Notes under the pieces: model-generated
Databases searched by the model: none
What the model saw: the letters and a program-made list of their open reading frames with translations, nothing else
Told to the model about the DNA's origin: nothing
Position numbers and translations under genes: made by a program
NCBI GenBank assembly: GCA_045604805.1
Contig: JAZUOT010000015.1
Span: forward strand, 1-50,874
Reading direction: 5' to 3'
DNA length: 50,874 bases
Source of the DNA: JAZUOT01 sp045604805
GTDB taxonomy: Bacteria > Bacillota > Clostridia > Oscillospirales > Acutalibacteraceae
In this document: one piece after another, positions 25,672 to 32,132 of the stretch
Position numbering within the stretch: position 1 is the first letter of the stretch
How the letters are laid out: each line of letters begins with the position of its first letter

Positions 25672-27555
25672 TTACTTTTTGACTATAGCGCCGAATTTGC
25701 ATTTTTCCATACATGAACCGCATTTAATGCAAACATCTTTGTCTATTCTAAATGGCTTTTTAATCTCGCCTGATATAGCGTCAACAGGGCAAACTCTTGA
25801 ACAAGCTGAGCAACCTTTACATTTTTCTGGTATTATCTCGTAGCTTAAGAGATCTTTACATACTCCAGCAGGGCAGGTCTTATCCTTTACGTGGGCCATG
25901 TATTCATCTCTGAAGTATCTTAGAGTAGAAAGTACTGGGTTTGGAGAAGTTTGACCCAAGCCACAAAGAGAATTGTCTTTTATGTATAAACAAAGCTCTT
26001 CCATTTTTTCTATATCTTCTTCAGTTGCTTTGCCTTCGGTGATTTTTGTGAGCATTTCCATTAAACGCTTATTTCCTATACGGCAAGGTGTACATTTACC
26101 GCATGACTCATCCACAGTGAAGTCAAGGAAGAATTTAGCAATATCGACCATACAAGAGGTATCGTCCATTACGATAAGTCCACCTGAACCCATCATAGAA
26201 CCTATTGCGATAAGATTATCGTAGTCTATTTTAACATCTAAGTTTTCTTCTGATATACATCCGCCGGAAGGGCCACCTGTCTGTGCTGCTTTGAACTTCC
26301 TGCCATCCGGAATACCTCCGCAGATTTCGTCAACTATTTCGCGAAGTGTTATTCCCATAGGAACTTCTACAAGACCGGTATGTTTTATCTTTCCGCCAAC
26401 AGCAAAAACCTTAGTTCCATGAGATTTATCTGTACCTATAGACTTAAACCAGTCTGCACCATTTAAAATTATCTGTGTGATATTTGCATAAGTTTCAACA
26501 TTGTTGAGTACGCTTGGTTTTCCAAATAGACCCTTAACAGCTGGGAATGGAGGTCTTGGTCTTGGTTCTCCTCTCTTACCTTCTATAGATGTCATCAAAG
26601 CAGTTTCTTCACCGCAAACAAAGGCACCAGCACCAAAACGCAAATCTATATCAAAATCAAAACCTGAACCTAATATGTCTTTGCCCAGTAAGCCGTATTC
26701 TCTAGCTTGCTTAATAGCTACTTCAAGTCTCTTTATAGCTAAAGGATATTCAGCTCTTATGTAAATATAACCTTGAGTTGCACCGATTGCATAACCAGCT
26801 ATTGTCATAGCTTCCAGTACAGTGTGTGGATCTCCTTCAAGGATTGACCTGTCCATAAAAGCACCAGGGTCACCTTCGTCAGCATTACAGCAAACATACT
26901 TTTGGTCTGCTTCATTAGGAGCACAAAGAGCCCATTTTACACCAGTTGGGAAACCAGCTCCACCTCTTCCACGAAGACCAGAATCTTTTACTAAATCTAT
27001 AACTTCACTAGGTTTCATCTCAGATAGAACCTTAGAAAGTGCTTTATAGCCTCTGGTTCCTATGTATTCGTCTATATTTTCAGGGTCTATTACACCGCAG
27101 TTTCTTAGAACTATTCTTCTTTGCTTTGCGTAAAAAGGAGTTTGGTTAAGTGTTTTAACGTTATCACCGTCAACAGTCTCTTCGTAAAGAAGTTCTTTAA
27201 CGATATTTCCTTCTTTTAGGTGTTCTTTTACTATTCTGGGAACATCTTCTATTTTTACCTGGCTGTAGAAAGCTCCCTCCGGATAAACTATAACTATAGG
27301 GCCAAGTGCACATAAACCGAAACAGCCGGTTCTTATGACATTTACTTCGCTATCTATACCATTATTTTTTATCTCTTCTTCGAACTTATCGGCAACTTTG
27401 ATACTATTTGAAGATACACAACCTGTACTGCTGCAAACTAGAACCTGTCTTTTTAATTTCCCACTGTATAGGTCTTTTTCATCTTCGAAACGGATAGCAA
27501 GTTCACCTTTTGCACGTTCATATATTTCTTTTATATCTTGTATACTTTTTTTCAA
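25672..27555 (-). CDS. hydB: Hydrogenase diaphorase subunit, NuoF-like (HydB/HndC)
   Basis: The flavin- and NAD-binding subunit. TTG 27555 is chosen because AGGAGG lies nine bases before it; the longer frame from 27576 would place that binding site inside the gene. This gives 627 residues. An N-terminal thioredoxin-like 2Fe-2S domain carries VCSSTGCVSS and TGCFGLCALGP. The NuoF core has GLRGRGGAGFPTGVKW (FMN/NAD), then CNADEGDPGAF and CGEETALM, and the 4Fe-4S site ESCGKCTPCRIG. The C-terminus adds two 4Fe-4S motifs (CKGCSACSRVCPVDAI, CIKCGSCMEKCKFGAI). This is the architecture of electron-bifurcating hydrogenases that couple ferredoxin and NADH. Confidence 0.95.
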   Translation of the reverse strand: MKKSIQDIKEIYERAKGELAIRFEDEKDLYSGKLKRQVLVCSSTGCVSSNSIKVADKFEEEIKNNGIDSEVNVIRTGCFGLCALGPIVIVYPEGAFYSQVKIEDVPRIVKEHLKEGNIVKELLYEETVDGDNVKTLNQTPFYAKQRRIVLRNCGVIDPENIDEYIGTRGYKALSKVLSEMKPSEVIDLVKDSGLRGRGGAGFPTGVKWALCAPNEADQKYVCCNADEGDPGAFMDRSILEGDPHTVLEAMTIAGYAIGATQGYIYIRAEYPLAIKRLEVAIKQAREYGLLGKDILGSGFDFDIDLRFGAGAFVCGEETALMTSIEGKRGEPRPRPPFPAVKGLFGKPSVLNNVETYANITQIILNGADWFKSIGTDKSHGTKVFAVGGKIKHTGLVEVPMGITLREIVDEICGGIPDGRKFKAAQTGGPSGGCISEENLDVKIDYDNLIAIGSMMGSGGLIVMDDTSCMVDIAKFFLDFTVDESCGKCTPCRIGNKRLMEMLTKITEGKATEEDIEKMEELCLYIKDNSLCGLGQTSPNPVLSTLRYFRDEYMAHVKDKTCPAGVCKDLLSYEIIPEKCKGCSACSRVCPVDAISGEIKKPFRIDKDVCIKCGSCMEKCKFGAIVKK

Positions 27556-27572
27556 CTTGTTTTGCCTCCTAA

Positions 27573-28076
27573 TCAACCATTAAATCCATATTTTTCTAAT
27601 ATGCCTTTAACTTGCTTAACCTCTAGATTTCCATAAACATCATCGTTTACAAGCATAACAGGGGCTAAACCACAAGCACCCACACAGCGGCAAGCTGTCA
27701 ATGAGAATTCCCCATCCTCTGTGCAGTCTTCGGCTTCGATGCCAAGCAGTGCTGTAAGCTCATCAAGTATTGCTTGAGATCCTCTTACATAGCAAGCTGT
27801 TCCCATGCAGATAGATATATTGTATTTACCCTTTGGTGTGAGGCTGAACTGTGCATAAAATGTACTTATACCATAAACTTCCTCTAGCGGTATTTCCATC
27901 CCATCAGCAATCATCTTCTGAACTTCCAAAGGCAAATAGCCATATATTTCCTGTGCCTTTTGCATTACAGGTAAAACCGCTCCGGGCTTGCCTTTGTTCT
28001 CGCTTATTACTTGCATTAGTTGTTCTTCTTGTTCTTTGGTCTGCTTGAAAGGTATCTTGCTAATACGTTTCTGCAT
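27573..28076 (-). CDS. hydC: Hydrogenase subunit, NuoE-like 2Fe-2S protein (HydC/HndA)
   Basis: A 167-residue NuoE-family protein, first gene of the hydrogenase operon, with ATG 28076 after AAGGAGG. The N-terminal helical bundle (VMQKAQEIYGYLP, VYGISTFYAQF) precedes a thioredoxin-like 2Fe-2S domain. The four cysteines lie in CMGTACYVRG and ACRCVGACGLAPV. It relays electrons between the flavin subunit and the catalytic subunit. hydB follows 17 bases on. Confidence 0.95.
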   Translation of the reverse strand: MQKRISKIPFKQTKEQEEQLMQVISENKGKPGAVLPVMQKAQEIYGYLPLEVQKMIADGMEIPLEEVYGISTFYAQFSLTPKGKYNISICMGTACYVRGSQAILDELTALLGIEAEDCTEDGEFSLTACRCVGACGLAPVMLVNDDVYGNLEVKQVKGILEKYGFNG

Positions 28077-28117
28077 TACTTTTCCTCCTTATACTTCATT
28101 ACCTAACAACGATATAC

Positions 28118-28123
28118 ATTATA
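28118..28123 (-). promoter_or_regulatory. -10 element candidate of hyd operon
   Basis: Read on the minus strand, TATAAT lies 42 bases before the hydC start codon. The -35 region at the right distance (TAGATT) is poor, so expression may need an activator or depend on other control. Confidence 0.4.
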
Positions 28124-28427
28124 ATCTATTGACTAGTAAAAATCTATACGATTAGCGACTTTTCGACAGCTTTTTTGCATGTATATTTTTGCATATATTT
28201 CCATTATATGAGAAGTTTTCAAAATTTTAACTTAGCGCGAAGTAATTTCGTGATTTATTTGATTTGCTTAATAAACTTTGCATTACGCAAGTAATTACTT
28301 TTCCCAATTAGATATATTTTTATTTCCCTCAGCTTCATCTGGTAATTAATCCGAGGGTTACCAATTCATCACAGTTTTCACACCAAACGAATAAAAATCA
28401 AAAGGAATCCAAATAGATTTTAGAGCA
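28124..28427. other. Divergent intergenic region hydC / permease
   Basis: About 300 AT-rich bases between divergent genes. I find no open frame, RNA or repeat that I can name. It must hold the control elements of both the hydrogenase operon and the permease. Confidence 0.5.
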
Positions 28428-28456
28428 TTGTAAAATTTTCCTGAGTAATATATAAT
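28428..28456 (+). promoter_or_regulatory. Promoter of amino-acid permease gene
   Basis: TTGTAA (28428-28433), 17-base spacer, TATAAT (28451-28456), 30 bases before the start codon. Confidence 0.65.
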
Positions 28457-28485
28457 TTAGTCTAGTTAATATGGAGGGATAGTTT

Positions 28486-29967
28486 ATGTCTAGTGTGAAT
28501 CAGGAGCAAAAAAATATAACGTGGATCAATTTAGCAATTATGACATTCACAGTTATATGGGGTTTTCAGAATGCAATTAACGGTTTTAATGACTTTAATG
28601 GTATAGAAGCTGTAGTTCCTTGGATAACGATAATGGTCTTGTATTTTTTGCCATATTGTTTGATGGTTGGAGAATTAGGTTCTACTTTTGGAGAAACTAC
28701 CGGTGGTGTCGCGTCGTGGATAGCTAAGCTATCCACACCAGTTTTGGCTTTTTTGACAGGGTGGATATATTGGGCAGCTCAACTACCGTTCATTTCCCAA
28801 AAACCATCAAATGTGTTGGCTGCATTGAGTTGGGTTGTTTTTGATAAAAATAGACTTGATGTTTTGACACCATATGTTGTGCAACCGATTTGTTTAGCGT
28901 TGTTCTTTTTTGCAGTTTTAATAGCCAGAAATGGAGTATCAGTTATTTCAAAAATTTCTTCCATGGCAGGTACAGCCATGTTTGCTATGTCGCTACTGTT
29001 CATTGCGATGTTAATGATTGCCCCAGCTATACCAAATGGCCGCTCTCTTGTAGAAATAGATTGGAGCTGGCAAACATTCAAGCCAACTGTAGATTTCAAC
29101 TTTATATCTAATATCGGCATATTGCTTTTAGGCGTAGGTGGCGCCGAGGTGGTGTCTCCGTACGTTAACAAACTAGAAGACAAAAATAATGGCTATAAAA
29201 AGGGCGTAATAGCTGCTGCAATTATGGTTATGATATGTGCTGTTTTGGGAACCATAGCTTTGGCTTTGATTATAGATCCTCATGAACTTGCTACTGGTAA
29301 GTTTGATATGGCAAATGGAGCTTATATAGCTTTTCACAGAGTTGGAGAATTTTATTTTGGAGATGCAACTATTGCTGGTTTCCATTTAAACAGGATATTT
29401 ACTTTGGTTTATGGGATAGCTCAAGCAACGGTTCAATTTTCCATAATGATGATAACTCTAGATGCTCCATTAAGGATGTTGCTGAGAAAAGAAAATAAAG
29501 AATATTTGCCCGCAGCTTTATTTAAACAAAACAAAAAGGGTGCTTTCATAAATGGTTATATAGTCATGTTATTTATAGTTGCAGTTCTTATAATGTTACC
29601 AATGTTATCGGGAAATTCTATAAGCGCTACGATAAATTGGCTTACAAAACTAAATGCTATATGTGTGCCTCTGACATTTGAAGTAGTATTTCTTGCGTAT
29701 ATACTCCTAAAGAAAAAACAGGAAAACTTTACATCTGCATATAAGTTCGTGAAAAATAAATATCTGGGTATGGCTATAGGTTTGTGGTGCTTTGCTGTTA
29801 CTGCTGTTGCTATTGTTATGGGTATGTATTCGCCTGTTCCATTTGAATTAATAAGCAATATTGCTATACCTGTGGTATTAGTTGCCTTAGGTTTTGTTAT
29901 GATTTTTCTGAAAAAATGGTCTGACAAGAAACATCAGAACAACAACGATAGTATAAAAAATCCGTAA
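28486..29967 (+). CDS. APC-family amino-acid permease (YjeM/GadC-like)
   Basis: A 493-residue integral membrane protein with about twelve hydrophobic segments. ATG 28486 follows GGAGGG. The first helix carries a WGFQNAINGFNDFNG variant of the APC unwound segment. GELGSTFGETTGGVASWIAK is the conserved second-helix region of the glutamate:GABA antiporter-like branch. The C-terminus is short and charged. It most resembles YjeM and related transporters; the substrate is unknown, with amino acid/amine exchange most likely. It stands alone between the hydrogenase promoter region and a PTS gene. Confidence 0.85.
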   Translation: MSSVNQEQKNITWINLAIMTFTVIWGFQNAINGFNDFNGIEAVVPWITIMVLYFLPYCLMVGELGSTFGETTGGVASWIAKLSTPVLAFLTGWIYWAAQLPFISQKPSNVLAALSWVVFDKNRLDVLTPYVVQPICLALFFFAVLIARNGVSVISKISSMAGTAMFAMSLLFIAMLMIAPAIPNGRSLVEIDWSWQTFKPTVDFNFISNIGILLLGVGGAEVVSPYVNKLEDKNNGYKKGVIAAAIMVMICAVLGTIALALIIDPHELATGKFDMANGAYIAFHRVGEFYFGDATIAGFHLNRIFTLVYGIAQATVQFSIMMITLDAPLRMLLRKENKEYLPAALFKQNKKGAFINGYIVMLFIVAVLIMLPMLSGNSISATINWLTKLNAICVPLTFEVVFLAYILLKKKQENFTSAYKFVKNKYLGMAIGLWCFAVTAVAIVMGMYSPVPFELISNIAIPVVLVALGFVMIFLKKWSDKKHQNNNDSIKNP

Positions 29968-30009
29968 AAGAAAGAGGGTAGATTTTTAGTAATGTGATAA
30001 TGTAGAAAA

Positions 30010-30123
30010 TACAATTTATGTCAGGGGGAATGTTTATGGGAAACATCTGAACATTAATGTTCTATTCGGAAAGGTACACTATAGATTTGTATAAACAATT
30101 TTCTTTTTGAGTTGTATACAAAT
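30010..30123 (+). promoter_or_regulatory. Leader of PTS gene with operator-like palindromes and mini-ORF
   Basis: A -10-like TACAAT (30010-30015) is followed by a GGGGG binding site (30024-30028) and a very short frame ATG TTT ATG GGA AAC ATC TGA (30030-30050). GAACATTAATGTTC (30049-30062) is a perfect 14-base palindrome suited to a dimeric repressor. A second inverted repeat (ATTTGTAT 30085-30092, ATACAAAT 30116-30123) precedes the PTS binding site. No T tract follows, so it is not an evident terminator/antiterminator. Confidence 0.4.
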
Positions 30124-30155
30124 ACATTGATTGAATTTTTGTTGGAGGAATTTTC

Positions 30156-31676
30156 ATGTCGAACACAAAAGGATTTTCTTTAGGAAGTCGGGTATTGTCT
30201 ACTTTTCAAAAACTTGGTAAAGCTTTAATGCTTCCGATTGCAGTTTTACCTATAGCAGGAATTTTTAATCGATTAGGTGCATCAGACTTATTAAATATAC
30301 CTTTCATACAAGATGCTGGCGCGGTTATATTTGATAATTTGCCTTTAGTTTTTGCTGTTGGTATTGCTATTGGTTTGGCAAAAAATCATGATGGAGCTGC
30401 AGCTTTGGCTGGTGTATTATCTTATTTTATATTGGGAATAGTTGCGCAAGATGTTAACTATTGTTTGCAGTTAGGTACTATTTTCGGTAGCAGTTCAACT
30501 TATGCGGATTTAGTTGAATCTGGCGAGCTTGTAAAGATAAATATGTCTTATTTTCAGGGTTTTATATCAGGTATAATTGCAGGGTTTTCTTACAATAAGT
30601 TCAAAGATGTAAAGCTTCCTGATTGGCTACAGTTTTTTGGTGGAAGAAGGTTTGTGCCAATTATTACGGGAGGTTTTTCTGTTTTAACTGGCGTTCTTTT
30701 TGGTTTTGTTTGGCCTTATTGTCAAAAGGCACTGGACTTACTTTCATTGTGGCTCACAGCTTCGGGTGAAGGTGGACATTTTATGTATGGAATGCTCAAT
30801 CGACTACTAATTCCCTTCGGTCTTCATCATATTTTGAATACTTATGTTTGGTTTAATTATGGTACATATGTTAATGAATTGGGAAAAGTTTTCAACGGTG
30901 ATATCACACGCTTTTTAAATGGTGATCCTACAGCGGGATCATTTCTGGATGGATTTTTTCCCATTATGATGTTTGCACTTCCTGCCGCAACATTAGCAAT
31001 GTATGTTTGTGCAGATAAGAAAAATAAACCCTTAGTTGGTGGCATGTTGTTTTCTGTTGGATTTACGGCATTCCTTACGGGAATTACAGAACCGATAGAA
31101 TTTATGTTTATGTTTTTATCCCCCGTGCTATATGCAATACATGCTGTTCTAACAGGCTTCTCCATGGTTGTGTGCAACTTATTTGGCATATTGGATGGCT
31201 TTTCTTTTTCAGCAGGTCTATTTGACTATGTTATAAATTGGGGTATAGCAACTAGACCTATTTTGCTAATTCCTATAGGACTTGTGTTTGCATGTATTTA
31301 TTTTTGCGTTTTTGTATTTTTTATTAAGAAGTTTGATTTAAAAACTCCAGGTCGTGAAGGAACAACTACCGAACTTTGTGCTGCTAGTTCAGCTAGTACA
31401 CCAAATGTTTCTGCTACTACTGTAGTAGATGTGAACGACTTGTCATCTGTAGCGTCTGAATACATTGAAGCACTTGGTGGTAAAGAAAACATAAAAGAAA
31501 TAGAGTCATGTATAACAAGACTTCGAATGGTTTTGAACGATAATAAAGTTATTGATGAAAAAAGAATAAAATCACTTGGTGCAGCAGGTGTTCTAAAAGC
31601 TGGGGATAATGTTACCCAGGTGATCGTAGGAACTAAAGCCGAATTGATAGCGGATGCAATGAAAAAATTAGTTTAA
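30156..31676 (+). CDS. PTS sugar transporter EIICB (glucose / N-acetylglucosamine family)
   Basis: A 506-residue phosphotransferase permease with fused EIIC and EIIB domains. ATG 30156 follows GGAGG. The EIIC domain (about 10-400) shows the family segments FQKLGKALMLPIAVLPIAG, GMLNRLLIPFGLHHILNTYVW and GITEPIEFMFMF. The latter two carry the sugar-contacting His and Glu. After an Ala/Ser/Thr linker, the EIIB domain (about 430-506) has the phosphorylated cysteine in IESCITRLR. No EIIA domain is fused, so a separate EIIA is needed. Sequence features favour the N-acetylglucosamine/glucose group, but the exact sugar is not fixed. Confidence 0.92.
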   Translation: MSNTKGFSLGSRVLSTFQKLGKALMLPIAVLPIAGIFNRLGASDLLNIPFIQDAGAVIFDNLPLVFAVGIAIGLAKNHDGAAALAGVLSYFILGIVAQDVNYCLQLGTIFGSSSTYADLVESGELVKINMSYFQGFISGIIAGFSYNKFKDVKLPDWLQFFGGRRFVPIITGGFSVLTGVLFGFVWPYCQKALDLLSLWLTASGEGGHFMYGMLNRLLIPFGLHHILNTYVWFNYGTYVNELGKVFNGDITRFLNGDPTAGSFLDGFFPIMMFALPAATLAMYVCADKKNKPLVGGMLFSVGFTAFLTGITEPIEFMFMFLSPVLYAIHAVLTGFSMVVCNLFGILDGFSFSAGLFDYVINWGIATRPILLIPIGLVFACIYFCVFVFFIKKFDLKTPGREGTTTELCAASSASTPNVSATTVVDVNDLSSVASEYIEALGGKENIKEIESCITRLRMVLNDNKVIDEKRIKSLGAAGVLKAGDNVTQVIVGTKAELIADAMKKLV

Positions 31677-31756
31677 GATTAGTTTTAATATGCACTGGGC
31701 GCCCCCCAGCCCAGAGGATTTTGCTCTGCTAAATACTAAAATTTTATAGCAAAATG

Positions 31757-31798
31757 ACCACCGTTAGGCGAAGTTGAACACCTTTGCCTAACGGTGGT
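31757..31798 (+). terminator. Strong hairpin after PTS gene
   Basis: ACCACCGTTAGGC (31757-31769) and GCCTAACGGTGGT (31786-31798) form a perfect 13-pair stem with a 16-base loop. The downstream sequence is AT-rich but lacks a clean T run. Confidence 0.7.
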
Positions 31799-32009
31799 AT
31801 GTCTACTGCTAATAAAAAATAAGTTACTCGTCATAAACTTTGTCAAAAAAATTGCGTACAGTATAGAGCTTTTTTCTATTTTCCTTATTCAAAATATTAT
31901 AAAATTATGGATATGTTTGTTCATAGAATGTGCTTAACTGTGATGACGTCGCTAAAGAGTTGTTAGAATAGAGCAAAATTGATTGTGGGTGGTGGTGGTT
32001 AAGAATTTA
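31799..32009. other. Intergenic region before GGL3
   Basis: AT-rich, with a short G-rich triplet repeat (ggt four times, about 31988-31999). No gene or RNA recognised. Confidence 0.5.
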
Positions 32010-32018
32010 TGCTACAAT
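32010..32018 (+). promoter_or_regulatory. GGL3 promoter candidate (extended -10)
   Basis: TGCTACAAT is an extended -10 element. A second arrangement lies downstream: TTGACG (32068-32073) and TATAAT (32086-32091), but these are only 12 bases apart and part of that spacer is G-rich (GGGAGGAG). The short spacing would not work as a normal promoter unless the spacer lengthened. Confidence 0.4.
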
Positions 32019-32132
32019 TGCCCTGTCCAAGAAGTATTCTGTTAAAAAAATTTATTTATTCATTTGCTTGACGGGGAGGAGAACTTATAATTTTAAATGC
32101 GGATTAATGATGTAGTTTAAGGGGGACGATTT

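Noticed and set aside
24114..27049. Plus-strand open frames across the hydrogenase operon
   Set aside because: They are antisense shadows of hydA and hydB, which have full domain signatures on the minus strand.
32068..32091. TTGACG/TATAAT pair as the active GGL3 promoter
   Set aside because: The spacing is only 12 bases, too short for sigma-A as it stands. The extended -10 at 32010-32018 is the better candidate, though an off-state variant cannot be excluded.
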